A DNA stretch of 64,000 nucleotides from Meconema thalassinum (GCA_946902985.2 OX336389.2:280409527-280473526), one strand, 5' to 3'. Shown: positions 1 to 11,712, counted from the first letter of the stretch. Made by a program: numbers and translations. Notes: generated from the letters alone by a model not told the origin.

Positions 1-388
1 AAATCTCACGTCAATATTCAGACACGTGCAATTTCACCCTCTCTAAGAATGGGGATGAAATACCATATCCAGGACCGTTCCAAATCTCACGTCAATATAA
101 AGACACGTACAATTTCACCCTCTCTAGAAATGGGGACGAAATACCATCTCCAGGACCGTTCCAAATCTCACGTCAATATTCAGGCACGTACGATGTCACC
201 CTCTCTAGGAATGGGGATGAAATAGCATCCCCAAGACAGTTCCAAATCTCACGTCAATATTCAGGCACGTACAATTTCACTCTCTCTAGGAATGCGAATG
301 AAATACCATCCCCAGGACAGTTCCAAATCTCGCGTCAATATTCAGACACGTAAAATGTCACCCTCTCTAAGGATGGGGATGAAATTCC
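1..388. repeat. 81-bp minisatellite, about 4.8 copies
   Basis: A unit beginning aaatctcacgtcaatatt recurs at 1, 82, 163, 244 and 325, an exact 81-bp period. Copies differ by scattered substitutions only. The array enters from beyond the window's left edge, so its full size is unknown; the last copy loses similarity near 388. No gene is seen in it. Confidence 0.95.
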
Positions 389-1059
389 TCCACATGTGAT
401 TCCCATGCGACCAGGCCATAGTGTATGCAAGTTCTTACCTAGATCGGGAGCTTGATGCCTGCGATGCTCCCTTGCAAGTATACTGTAAGTGTGTGAATAT
501 GGAAAAGGCCCAGACGTCTGAGAAGAGTATATGTGTTTGGAGTTTCACTCTTCCCCTCGGATTTTCTGAATTGTGTCTGGGTCCTGCCATCCGTGCACCT
601 TTTAATCTTACGCTAGGTAAATCGTTAAAGATACCGGGCGAAGCCAGGGTGGGTTGCTAGTTATAGCTAAATAAAATTCCACGTCAAAAGGTTATAAACG
701 TCCAACTTTCAAATGTTAACTAGCACGGCACAAGTACGTCGGTTCCACGTAGGCTCGTGTGAACCTTTCCATGTTTCTCTCTGCTATTTATATTGCACGC
801 CTCTGTCTCATTTAAATCTTATCTTTATAGAACAATGGCGATCCTATTTCACATCGAGCTACTTTTGGAGAATTTTTTCACATTAATTAATCAAAATTTG
901 TAACAGATTTGATTTTATTATTTTTAAGTATTTTAGACATAAAATATTTTTATTTGACTTGAATCTCACCTCCTTTGTTATACGTTTAACTTTTACCTGT
1001 TGAATCATTTCTCTCTACAGCCCTAAGAAAATTATTGTTTAATCTCAATCAAGTAATTT
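389..1059. other. No recognised feature
   Basis: AT-rich sequence with no convincing coding region or repeat. A 79-codon open frame at 421-660 has no recognisable domain and is most likely chance. Confidence 0.5.
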
Positions 1060-1131
1060 CATTATACATTGCTGATGAAGGTCATAATGTGATAAAAACG
1101 GGTTTCTTGGAACATAAATAAATAAATAAAT
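1060..1131 (+). mobile_element. Possible retroelement 3' end with (AAAT)n tail
   Basis: A ctgatga box at 1072-1078 is followed by a short imperfect stem, a gggtttcttgg segment and an aaataaataaataaatac tail. Such a short tail behind a structured end is typical of non-LTR or Penelope-like retroelements. No coding remnant is seen upstream, so the class is uncertain. A hammerhead-like reading of the motif is possible but its core is imperfect. Confidence 0.35.
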
Positions 1132-1340
1132 ACTAAAAGTATCTTATCATTATCTCCTAAGTATTCATTGCTTGCAATTATATACGGGTGTATACAGCTC
1201 AGAAGTGGTTTTGATATTGTACCTGTTAGGGGAGGTATATTCTTTTCTCAAAAAACTCAATTTTCTCCACCCCTTTGGTCAAAGGTTGGTGCTATCAAGA
1301 AACTTTACTAAGATAAGTTCTGGCCCTTATCTGAAGAATA

Positions 1341-4300
1341 GTACTGCCCCCGTAAAATGAATTATAAGGGATGAAAATGGGAATAATACATTTTTTTTCG
1401 AAGCCCATGATAAAATTTAACCAAGGAATATGATGGCTGGAACTTGGCAGAAACCAGTCGTGAGGCGACGTCAAGCAAGGAGGGAAATTCCGTCACGTGA
1501 TTGTATTGCGCAATGGAAGTTTCTAGGAGCTTGAAATCGACCTAGCAACAGCGAATATTCCCAGGATTTGTTTAAATATTGTTATAAATTATCCCATTGG
1601 ATATGAGCTTACAGCCAATAGGAAGAAGTTTTAGAGAAGACGGGAGTTCCAGCAACTAAATATTTATGGATATTTAATTCATTTAAGCCCTTTGAGAATG
1701 AATGTATATATTGGAAAAGAGAAGAATATGATAATAAAATATTGGAAATATTTTATAAGTCAATAGCAGGTCGCTATTGGAAGGAATAAGCGATTTGCTA
1801 GAGCCCACGCGAATTCGAGAGGGAACTCGAAAAGGCAGCTAAAATCGGTAGACTTGGAGGGGAGACGCCAAGCACCGGGGCTCTTGTGTATCTGAACGTC
1901 GAAGAGGTCAGACGTGTGCGATTGTAAGAGAAAGGAGTTCCGAGTGTTTCACCGAGCTAGTAGAAGGTGACTCGTGGAGACAAGGCTTAAGCAAGGGCGG
2001 AACTAGGAGACGACCGCGCCTTGAATCTAGGTGAAGTTGCGAGGTTCACATATACCGCAATCACTTCGGTCTGATCGGCTTCAGAGAATTTATTTCAACT
2101 ACATATTGTAGCTGACTAGCAGATATTGTATATTACGAACTCTCAGAAGTTTGAGAGAAGTATTTCAGCAATTATAAGCAGTTTTTTGAAGCGCGAGAAA
2201 AGTGTTTCTTTCCAGCGCGATACGACACTTTGTCTGAGCGACTGCAGCTCAGGCAACAGCCACAAGTGAGTACGAGAGTGTATTACTATTGCTTGTGTGG
2301 AACTGTATTACAACACTTAGGATGGAGATGTATTCCATAGTGAAGAACAATATTCAGTCTAGTATTATGAAGATTATTATGGACTAAATTATTATGTGCG
2401 CCAGGAGTATAAGCAGATAGAAGCGATATAGTCAACGATGGAGTTTCGTTAGAGGAGACTGTTCGTGAATGTCTACATAGTGAGCGATCATGAGACTTGA
2501 TGCACAACTCTATGCTAGTGCATTCTTGTCAAACATGAGCTCAACATTAACATCAGAGACTACAGAACGATATTCAGATTCCATCTACATGAATGTTCGT
2601 TATACGAGTGAGGTCCAAGACTTTCTCTTCAAATGCCTTTTGAAGTGGAAAGCAGAACTTTCGACGCTACTCACTGTTATGATGAGACTGTGCTGTGACG
2701 GAGATAGAAGAAACATCAAGATTATCAAGAGGTCCAGGGTTATCCCGGTCAATGAAGATGATGATTGGAGGCCCGCAGTTCGATTCCGGTCGGAGCTTGC
2801 TGTTTCCAGTGGAGGAATTCGTTCCTTTCCTGAGGTCACGAGTTCGTGGAGACGAGCTAGGATCCAGCCCAGATCTTTGGGAGATGTAACATCAGAGTAT
2901 TTTGATATACTCAATCTTGATCTTCTAGACTTCGAGACCAGGTAGCAGTGTTCACTAACCTTGTAGTTAGAGCTTGTAGTGACATTTTCTGAGCAAATCC
3001 TTTATCCATTTTTCGATACAGTATTTACGTACTCCATGTATAGCATTTTTATTCTTCGAAATTTATTATAGTGATCGTCTTGCGACGTTATTAACTTAGT
3101 TTGTTAGGAATCCAGTTTCTGAACTGAGATTATTTACTTGTTCGAGGAACAAGCTTTTGTCATTTCCTTTAAGGAACAGTAATTTATTTTCGACGTTTGT
3201 GTATTCATTCTGAATGCAGGTGATAGACATTTTCGTCTATGTTACCCATTAAATTAATTTTTATTAGTTTAATTTGGGCATTTTATCCGTCGAGAAGAAA
3301 CGTCAAGAAAGAAGATCTTGGTAGTGATATATTGTGAAATATCATGTCACATAGTGGAAAAGAAACATTTAACGTGGACACGATTATTGTCGTCAGAACT
3401 CATAGACATTCGTTCTGAATGAAGAGAATACGAATATGACTAACTGTATGTTTTTATTGAAGAAAGCTATGAACTTTCAGTCATTTAATTTATTGGAAGC
3501 TAGAATCTTCTTGGAAGATTAATTATCATCCGACGTTAGGGTAGTTATCGTTTGATATCCTCGTCGTGATAGATTCTTGTTGGACACAAACACATAGATA
3601 TGATGTTGTGATTAAGATTTACGAGGAGTAATATCATGTCACGTTGTAGACATAATATTCCTTCCGCGATTAAAGTCGAACCCAGATGTGTGAAGATGAG
3701 AAGTAGTATTTTTATTAAATGTATGCACGACAGTTCATACTTATCAGAGTATCGTTTCAAGAGTATTAAGTGAGGAGGTCAGTATCGTGAATTCCAGAGG
3801 TCGTTAAGATGTATAAATTAATAATTTAACAATTGTTGTTATTGTTCATGAGACCAGCGATTGTGGTGACAACGCTGAGAAATTATGCCCTTTTGTAGGA
3901 ATGCCAGGTTGAAAGAAGTGGAGTTGATAACCCTTTGATAGTGGTTTTTTGTGTATTTCCGTATGTAGTTGGCATACGAGGTTATTGCGAAGGTGTGTTC
4001 CGCATTTTATAGTACAGTCATTGCGTGGGCATGACTAGGATTGGCAAGGCATTAAAAGTGTGAGTAGAGAGTACTCCTTATTTTGTTATACACGACCTGG
4101 GATTTAGAGAGGACAGGAAGGGTCACGGTTGAAATTGGAACGGGAATTGATGATGACAGCTGTTATGCTATACTTTTATCGAGATTATTAAACCTAAACA
4201 TGGAACGGCATATGTTTCACCTACAGTGGTCGAATGTATTAAACTATTTTTGACACCAGATCAGAGAGGAGAGACTGGTGGTGGTTATTTCTGGTGATGT

Positions 4301-5458
4301 AGAAAATTTTATGGATCACAGTTCACTGTATTTGACATAACTGCTAGATCAGAGCACAGGCTCGAGTGTATTTAGACTCTATTACTATGAAAGGACTATA
4401 GCTGATGCTATAAGCGTCATTATAAATTCATTAAGTGTTAACCTTTATTATTTGTCAATCGAGTGTATAACATGTTAGGAATAGGAAGTTTATAGTTTGT
4501 TTAACGTAGAGATTAGAGTATGAATGAGTATGTGACTGTATGTGGTTTGTTTCTTGTTCAGTGCGAATGAAATGAACTCCATTGGGACGTCACAATGCGA
4601 GAGTATGAATGAGTGTGTGTGTAGAAGTTTTATGCCAATAGCATGTAGGATTTGAGTACAGTTCACGGTTTTGTCTGACGTGAATCTGCATCATTTTAAC
4701 ACAGTTTCTATTGTTATGGAGAGCACATTTGTGGACCAGGCGGGAATAGCGAGGACTTCTTTAAAACTCGTTTCCAGCCAAGGCCATAGTTCGACCAGGT
4801 CGCACAAATGGGGAGAGATGTTGCGAGCCGCTTGGCTCGCGCTCTTTCTTTTTTAAACCAGCTAGACTGGGAATGCAACGGTGAATGTTATGTCATCGGA
4901 CACGTGGCAAGGGTCGCGTGCGCCGAGCGCCCATATGTGCTTGGGAGCGTGCCAGAAGAATGTAAATACACAGAGGTGTGTAATTGTTGTACAGCTTGAT
5001 TTATGGACACAAGCTACACCACATTTTGTCATTATGTTCATAGAACGCAGTTTTACCAGTGGCGTGAGTGTAGAGATGAGCGAATGGGAGTGTGTATTTT
5101 ATTTTGTTGTGTGAATGTTTAGCCCTAGTTTACATTTTGTTATTAAATCGTTTAGTTTTATTAGAGGCCGTGTTGTGAATTATTTTAGATATAAGGAGAT
5201 GCAACTGTGAAACCCATTTTAGGTCCAGAGAGGCTGACCACGAGATCCCCGAGAATACGGTAGGTGTTTTACCGCGAGCTAAGTGTATTTTTCTTGTAAT
5301 TCACAGTTGTATTGTAATTTCCGCCACGTATATTCGCGAGGGTCTAGTTGGACGTAGATCCTTGACTTGTATTTTGCGCCGGAGCAGTCAGGGTCTACGA
5401 ATCCAGCTGACGCTTCGGATATCCAACAGACCGCCTCTAGAATATACGGGGACAGTAC
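1341..5458. mobile_element. Giant non-coding TG..CA element (solo LTR or LARD-like), copy 1
   Basis: The element proper is 1345-5454 (4,110 bp). It starts TGCCCCCGTAAAAT and ends AATATACGGGGACA, near-perfect inverted ends of LTR type (TG..CA). It is flanked on both sides by GTAC (1341-1344 and 5455-5458), which reads as a 4-bp target duplication. A diverged second copy starts at 32133 and matches in blocks over most of the length, so this is a dispersed family. The 151-codon open frame at 2490-2945 is not conserved in the other copy, where short indels shift the frame, so the family appears non-coding. Most likely a very long solo LTR; a large LTR-retrotransposon derivative is the alternative. 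The lineage is not recognised. Confidence 0.7.
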
Positions 5459-5717
5459 GAACTTTGAATGGATTCAATTTTTTACATACCGGTCTTAAGA
5501 AAGCTATACCGGCAGCGATATTTCACTTTTTCAAAAAAGCCCCCCCCCCCCCCCCATTCCAACTCCCTTCGTCCGAGTTCGCCCATTAACGAACTCGACC
5601 GAGATATTATATGATAATATTTTATGTAGCCTATACATTTGAAAGTGATTGGTGGAAAATGGCGTGTCCACAAAAATGTGATATACGTAGTGTATATACT
5701 GTATACAGTAGATTAAA

Positions 5718-6235
5718 TCTACGCTAATATATAAAAATGAGATGGTGTGTGTCTGTGTATTACTCAATCACGCAAGAACCACTGGTCCGATTTACATGAA
5801 ATTTTACATGGAAGTAGCTGATTTACCTGGTTAACATAGTCTATAGGCTACTTTTGATTTCGATACTTTGCACAATTTAAATATGGCGACCATTTTAGTG
5901 ACGTCACTACACCCTTTGTTTTCAAACTTTCATATCTCCATTTCAAATAAAAAGAAAACGCTAAGAAATAGCAAACTTTTGAGGGCATACACGAGGTTTA
6001 AAATTTAATTTTCTATCCGAAAGGTCCTTATCACTTTTCGTGTATCTCCAACGGTTAGCGAGTAAAACCTAAATTTGTGCTACAAAACACGGTCAACGCC
6101 GAGCGGTGTAGTTGGACAAAATGTTCCATCCTTACTCTCCCTTCGCGCAGCACCTCGCATATCTCCTGTTTTAGCTGACACCTTCACATTTTAATTTATT
6201 GGGGACCCGTAGCTAAGCACGGGTACTTCAGCTAG
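5718..6235 (+). mobile_element. Non-autonomous Helitron
   Basis: It begins with TC (TCTACGCTAATATATAAA), ends with CTAG, and sits between an A (5717) and a T (6236), the Helitron insertion signature. The 3' end has the expected hairpin: acccgt at 6205-6210 pairs with acgggt at 6219-6224, 11 nt before the terminus. At 518 bp with no Rep/helicase frame, it must have been moved in trans by rolling-circle replication. Confidence 0.85.
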
Positions 6236-6834
6236 TTATATACTGTATAAACATTTCAACTGACGGAGGTCGAAACATGGTACAGTACCCATTGCAAAAG
6301 GTAGCTTTCTTATGAATGTTTTTACCTAAAATAACACTCCACAACCTAAAACCAAGGCAATACGGCTGAGAGTGTCGTCGCGCTGGCTATGTGTCATCCA
6401 TAAATTTCAGGGCGGAAGTCGTCCTTATGTATTTTAAATGTATTTATATTAGGTGTCCTAACCACTAGTTTGTGTTTCCCCATGACATGACACAAATTAG
6501 AGCGAAGAGTTGCACGATCTGGGGATCTAATTGGCACTTCGATTAATAAAACAGGAGGTTGAGTCACGCGTACACTAACCGAGATTGCTTGGGAGTGGTC
6601 GCAAGGAGGGAACCAGCCATGGGACGGGGCTGGGGCTGGGGCCGGGGGTTGTATTAGCAAATGAACTGCGGGGCAGACAGCTGGTGTTTCAAAGCCCGCC
6701 CTCAAGCCCACAGAATCTCAGTGGATTGATGGGCATTTCAACAGCGACACAGTAAGTACTTCCAAGAAACAAACCCTCTTCTTAAAATTCCCCTTCCCAC
6801 TTAGGTAATAGGCTACACTTTACTGTGATTTTAT
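6236..6834. other. No recognised feature
   Basis: Unique-looking sequence. A 105-codon minus-strand frame at 6394-6711 has a proline/alanine-rich stretch but no recognisable domain, and I do not call it a gene. Confidence 0.45.
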
Positions 6835-7437
6835 TCACATCTGTCACTCCAGAGATCTGGGTTCGATTCCCGGCTCTGACAAGAAATTTAATTCTAGTCT
6901 GAGGGCTGGAGCCTCCGTGGCTTAGGCGGCAGCACGCCGGCCTCTCACCGCTGGGTCCGTGGTTCAAATCCCGGTCACTCCATGTGAGATCTGTGCTGGA
7001 CAGAACGGAGGCAGACAGGTTTTTCTCCGGGTACTCCGGTTTTCCCTGTCAAAAATTTCATTCCAGCAACACTCTCCACTATCATTTCATTTCATCTGTC
7101 ATTCATTTAATCATTGCCCCAGAGGAGTGCGTCAGGCCTCGGCAGCCGGCACAGTTCATATCCTCGCCGCTAGATGGGGGCTTCATTCATTCCATTCCTG
7201 ACCCGGTCGGAGACTGGAAGCAGGCTGTGGATTTTCATTTTTCTGAGGGCTGGAACGAGGTACACACAACCTCGTGCGGCAAAACTGAAAAGAGGTGGGT
7301 TCGATTCCCACCTCCGATATCCTAGAAGTGGCTATCCGTGGTTTCCCACTTTTACTCCAGGCAAATGCCGGAGAGGTTCCTAACTTGACCTCGGCCACCT
7401 CCTTCCCAACCCTCAACTGAATTATAAATACACATAC
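6835..7437 (+). mobile_element. tRNA-derived SINE, family B, split by another SINE
   Basis: A pol III B-box-like ggttcgattcccggctctg at about 6860 leads into the family body (aagaaatttaattct, then a second ggttcgattccca at about 7300, then gtggtttccca). Relatives lie at 28596 and 58922. The body is interrupted at 6911 by a 331-bp family A SINE and resumes after its 13-bp target duplication. Family letters here are local labels. Confidence 0.85.
6911..7241 (+). mobile_element. tRNA-derived SINE, family A, copy 1
   Basis: The head reads like a tRNA, with A box tggcttaggcgg and B box ggttcaaatccc. The copy is flanked by perfect 13-bp target duplications, tctgagggctgga at 6898-6910 and 7242-7254. 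It is exactly as long (331 bp) as the minus-strand copy at 9072-9402, which suggests both are full length. It sits inside a family B SINE and is therefore younger than it. Confidence 0.95.
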
Positions 7438-7745
7438 TATACTTAACTGCTATGCCCAAGATCGCGGGTTCAAACCCGACCGAAGTCGTCGGATTTTTTA
7501 AGAGCGTTTGAATCCTTCAGCAAGCTTTCCTTCGGAGGGGAAGTAAAGCCGGCGGGCCCATGTCATAGATTTATGGCACGTAAAAGAACCTACCACTGTA
7601 ATTGGTAGTGTGTAGCAAACTTTTTAGGTTATATTTGGCTAGTTAGAAACGCTATATCAAGTTCCAACGTTCGCCGCTAGGTTTTAGCGACAGTAGCATC
7701 TGGTAGCCAGAGTTGTAACTACTTGAAATTGAACTTGTTGGGAGT
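7438..7745 (+). mobile_element. SINE, family J, copy 1 (uninterrupted)
   Basis: The head part (ctatgcccaagatcgcggg, ggttcaaaccc) is followed by gaagtcgtcggattttt and a body containing a catgtcatagatttatggca segment. It matches, in reverse complement, the two halves 31325-31155 and 29183-29063. At 7585-7600 the TA-containing site is intact, which gives the empty target for the MITE inserted in the other copy. Confidence 0.8.
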
Positions 7746-8340
7746 TCTCGGGCATTCAATCAAAAATACCCAGCTATGGCCATTGACTGCAATTCATACA
7801 CAACGTACTGTAACACTACAGATACCACAATAATACCGACAACTTCTACACTCGACCAAGTACACAGTGCTAAATGAACACGATGTCCAAGCCCATCAAA
7901 TGAAACAACAACAAACATATGACAAGTTTCAGTATACAGTACAGTATGTACAATCGATTTTGTAGATGGCACTGAGGCACTGACACGTCAGTGTACCTTA
8001 TTACAGTTCTTAACCAGAATTAAATTTCTTGTAACAGCCAGCCAGGGGCGTATATAGATTTTTATTTCGGAGGGGGGCCCAACCGGGGGTACAGGCTCCT
8101 AAGAATTGGGGGTCCGGGGTTCTCCCCGGAAAACTTTTGTATAATTTGGTGCAAAATTATGAGTTTTAAGGCTATCTGGCATCACTTTCTCAACCAATTT
8201 GTTGTGATGTTTTATGCTTGGTTAATGTCAAGCACAACTAAGCCCATTTTATGTTACTTTTCATTAATACTATCATCTTGCTCACTTGAGAGTGTTCACA
8301 TGGAAAGAATTAACATTACTGTTTTGATTTACAACTTGCA

Positions 8341-8517
8341 CTATAATATAAAGTCAAGGTTTCTTGACGCATTACCAAATCGGTTTATAACTTCATCGTC
8401 AGTGACATGTGTGTCTCTATGAATAGACGTAGATTTTTTAAAGTACGTTTTCAACCAACTCAAACTCCGTTCGGCAGTACCAGTAGCTACAGACAGAGGC
8501 AAATTTACCAAAAGTTT
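8341..8517 (-). pseudogene. hAT transposase C-terminal (dimerisation) remnant
   Basis: Reading the minus strand from 8517 gives about 58 codons ending at a TAG (8341-8343). They include LLVNLPLSVATGTAERS followed by LKTYF, the characteristic C-terminal dimerisation motif of hAT transposases. Upstream coding could not be followed; the rest of the gene is deleted or decayed. It lies 300 bp inside the left end of the hAT element, so transposase orientation is leftward. Confidence 0.75.
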
Positions 8518-8629
8518 GATAAAGGTATAAAAGTTAGGGATTTTTTTTGGTCACGCTTCAAGGGCACTAGTTGCTGTTCTTGGTACGTTTATAAGAGTGA
8601 ATGCACTGGAGAGTAGTCTAATAAGAGAT

Positions 8630-8760
8630 TATATTGTTACACATAAGATCCTTCGAGCATAAATACAATAGAGTGCACATTGTCACACTGCGCCTGTACT
8701 GTGACGTGAAACCAACATCTTGATCAGCTGACTAAAGGGTAAACAGAGGAACTCGTAATG
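8630..8760 (+). repeat. Internal inverted repeat, left arm
   Basis: Contains aaccaacatcttgatcagct and ataaatacaatagagtgc. Its reverse complement matches 10640-10745. It lies inside the hAT element, well away from that element's own ends. Confidence 0.75.
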
Positions 8761-8879
8761 GAAGGTGATAGGCGTAGGTGGGGAAATGATTTTTAATTTC
8801 GTAATTTATACGACATTGAGAAAAGCATCGCATGTTTCTTTACGTACCTGAAGGTAGCAATGGTTGAGAATGTAACATA

Positions 8880-9720
8880 TTTGGTGTTAAAAGTGGTTGT
8901 CGTGTTCCGTAATATTCATACATCCAGGATCCCCTCTTGTAAATAATTAATAACAAATCTAATTCTGAATTAGGCCTACTGACTTTTGAACAGAATTGTG
9001 TTTGTGTAAAAAGTGGCTGTCGTGTTCCGTAATATTCATACATCCAGGATCCCCTCTTGTAAATAATTAATGAATGAAAATCCACAGCCTGCTTCCAGTC
9101 TCCGACCGCGTCAGGAATGGAATGAATGAAGCCCCCATCTAGCGGCGAGGATATGAACTGTGCCGGCTGCCGAGGCCTGACGCACTCCTCTGGGGCAATG
9201 ATTAAATGAATGACAGATGAAATGGAATGATAGTGGAGAGTGTTGCTGGAATGAAATTTTGACAGGGAAAACCGGAGTACCCGGAGAAAAACCTGTCTGC
9301 CTCCGTTTTGTCCAGCACAGATCTCACATGGAGTGACCGGGATTTGAACCACGGACCCAGCGGTGAGAGGCCGGCGTGCTGCCGCCTAAGCCACGGAGGC
9401 GGCTCTTGTAAATAATTAATAACAAATCCGATTCTGAATTAGGCCTACTGATTTTTGAACAGAATTGTGTTTGTGTAAAATGTGGCTGTCGTGTTCCGTA
9501 GTATTCATATATCCAGGATCCCCTCTTGTAAGTAATTAATAACAAATCCAACTCTGAATTAGGCCTACTGATTTTTGAACAGAATTGTGTTTGTGTAAAA
9601 TGTGGCTGTCGTGTTCCGTAGTATTCATATATCCAGGATCCCCTCTTGTAAGTAATTAATAACAAATCCAACTCTGAATTAGGCCTACTGATTTTTTAAC
9701 ATAATTGTGTTTGTGTAGCT
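8880..9720. repeat. 120-bp tandem array inside the hAT element
   Basis: Units containing gtcgtgttccgta and catccaggatcccctcttgt start near 8890, 9010, 9482 and 9602. Adjacent intact units are 120 bp apart. The second unit is cut by a 331-bp SINE. The long minus-strand frames here (8840-9671) are just repeat translated in phase, since 120 is divisible by three; they are not genes. Confidence 0.9.
9072..9402 (-). mobile_element. tRNA-derived SINE, family A, copy 2
   Basis: A minus-strand copy of the SINE at 6911-7241 with the same 331-bp length. It is flanked by a perfect 18-bp duplication, ctcttgtaaataattaat, at 9054-9071 and 9403-9420. The duplicated bases come from the 120-bp tandem unit, so the SINE landed after the array had formed. 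Confidence 0.95.
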
Positions 9721-10639
9721 GGTCATTTTTTATTGTACGTCCGACAGCTCGAAACAAGTTCAATCTATTACTACCGGTACATCATTTCCTAATTTATTTT
9801 TCATCATTAGAAAATGTATTTTGGCTAATTTCAGTACATTACTTTACAAAATTTTATCGTACGATTAGCTCTTATTCAGCGTTACCTTCCACTTCAGTAT
9901 TTTATGAAAGTGAACAAACCATGGGCAAATGGAAATAAGGAAGTGTATTGATTTAGTAAGCGTTGCTTTTTAACAACTATGCACTACATTTGCTACAAAG
10001 GAAAACATTACAAACAATGAACTGTTTCCTTTTAAATTCCATTTTCCATGAATCATAGAAACCTTCGCAAAAATAACCCAGAACTTTGAAATTCTACGAA
10101 GAATTAACTAATTTAGGGCTGCATACATTTTCAGAAGATTCTGAAAATTCCCTCAACCAAACGCACTGTGCATACGTTTAATAAGATGACAAATATTACC
10201 TCAGCGTATTTATTATCGAATACTACATCGTCACATCAGTAGCATAACCTGCAAATTTACACTGAACATGATTGAAAAGGAAGGTTCTTTGATATTGTGA
10301 TGGTCCTAATTTTGCTTCACAGGCCTGTTCAGTGGAGTAAGGGATAGGGTAAATTTTAATAATTTGTAATAAATTTACATGTTAAATTATTTTTCTTTCA
10401 TGTTTCGGAGTTAAGAGGAAACGTAAATAAATGCAGGTGGTGAAGTCAAGAATTTTAGGGTTACTTTACAATGAATTAACTTAGGCCTATCTATGGAAAG
10501 AAATGCCCGATCCTTTTCCAAATGTCTCCTTATATCCATACGCTGCACAGTAATACACCATTCTGGCTTAGTACGGTAATGAATAGAATAGAATAGCCCA
10601 ATTCTATCATCACGTGTAGTATTTCAGAGCTCCAAACTA

Positions 10640-10745
10640 TCCGCAGTTCCCAGCAGTTCCCTTTAGTCAGCTGATCGAGATGTTGGTTTCACCAATGTGA
10701 CGTCATCAGCCATCTATTGTATTTATGATCTAAGATAAGATCAGA
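10640..10745 (-). repeat. Internal inverted repeat, right arm
   Basis: Contains agtcagctgatcgagatgtt and ctattgtatttatga, the reverse complement of sequence at 8650-8740 with modest divergence. Together the arms enclose about 1.9 kb of the hAT interior, including the tandem array. Confidence 0.75.
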
Positions 10746-11039
10746 GCAAACTACTTGTCACACTATTTACATCGCTCTACCGTCACCTTGTTTTGCAACG
10801 TTGCCATACGTCGCTTAGTAACAATAGTACATGATAAGTGCGAGTATATTAGTTTTTATTATTTTAATCATAAACAAATATAATATGTGACAAAAATTTC
10901 GGGGGGGGTGCCGGGCCCCCTGCCCCCCCCCCCCCTCCCCCTATATACGCCCCTGCAGCCGGCATTCAAACACTGGACCACAGAAAATGGCCATCCAACT
11001 GTCACCGCGGAGTTTGAATATGAATACTACTATTATTAT

Positions 11040-11215
11040 CATCATCAGTTTTGTTAATTTTATTGTTGTTGTTATTGTTGTTGATGATTCATTTAGGGGC
11101 TTTGCGACATCGTGGCCATGTAGCCTCGTGTACATAAATGTCTTGGCAGAGCCGGGAATCAAAACCGGGCCTCCACGGTGACAGCCAAGAATGCTACGAT
11201 GTGGTATCTCATTGT
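11040..11215 (-). mobile_element. Family B SINE, head joined to tail
   Basis: Read on the minus strand, a tRNA-like head (gattcccggctctgcc) is followed almost directly by the family's 3' tail (complement of atttaggggctttgcgacat), with the middle missing. A gtt-rich stretch at 11055-11085 is the tail's simple repeat in reverse. Confidence 0.7.
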
Positions 11216-11422
11216 CAGAGCGCACACCCACGTGTGCTGCTAAAAGTATTACTTCAATATTCAGACGCGAATTATTTTGTCCACTCTAGGGATCGCACAA
11301 TTCAATTAGGCCTTAAAATACCATCACAGATGTTTTACTTGTGATCTGATTAACAAGTATGTAAATTTAAATTTCAGCGAGATCGGGGAGATTTACGTTC
11401 ATGATGTTTCCTTATTAGTCAT

Positions 11423-11700
11423 GAAAGAAAATCCACAGCGGCGAGGATATGAACCGTGCCGGCTGCCGAAGCCTGTCACACTCTTCTAAGGCAATGATTA
11501 AATGAATGACAGATGAAATGAAATGATAGTGGGGAGTGTTTCTGGAATGAAATTTTGGACAGGGAAATCCGGAGTACCCGGAGAAAAACCTGTCTGCCTC
11601 CGTTTTGTCCAGCACAGATCTCACATGGAGTGACCGGGCTTTGAACCACGGACCCAGCGGTGAGGGGCCGGCGTGCTGCCGCCTAAGCCACGGAAGCTGT
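11423..11700 (-). mobile_element. tRNA-derived SINE, family A, copy 3 with internal deletion
   Basis: It is flanked by a perfect 12-bp duplication, cttattagtcat, at 11411-11422 and 11701-11712. It is 53 bp shorter than the other two copies because the segment containing ctgcttccagtctccgac is absent. The intact flanks show the deletion does not involve the ends. Confidence 0.92.
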
Positions 11701-11712
11701 CTTATTAGTCAT

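Larger units (their letters stand above)
8043..10955. mobile_element. Decayed hAT transposon
   Basis: It starts CAGGGGCGTATATAG and ends CTATATACGCCCCTG, perfect 15-bp inverted ends of hAT type. The flanks are cagccagc (8035-8042) and cagccggc (10956-10963), an 8-bp target duplication with one mismatch, as expected for hAT. A C-terminal hAT transposase remnant lies near the left end on the minus strand. The interior also holds a 120-bp tandem array, a SINE and a ~110-bp inverted repeat. No intact transposase remains. Confidence 0.85.

Noticed and set aside
2490..2945. 151-codon frame in the giant element as a possible gene
   Set aside because: The homologous region of copy 2 (33260-33567) has indels that are not multiples of three, and overlapping frames are open on the other strand.
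8840..9671. Long minus-strand open frames with repeated LLIIYKRGSWMYEYYG
   Set aside because: They translate a 120-bp tandem repeat and part of a SINE; the period is divisible by three, so frames stay open by chance.
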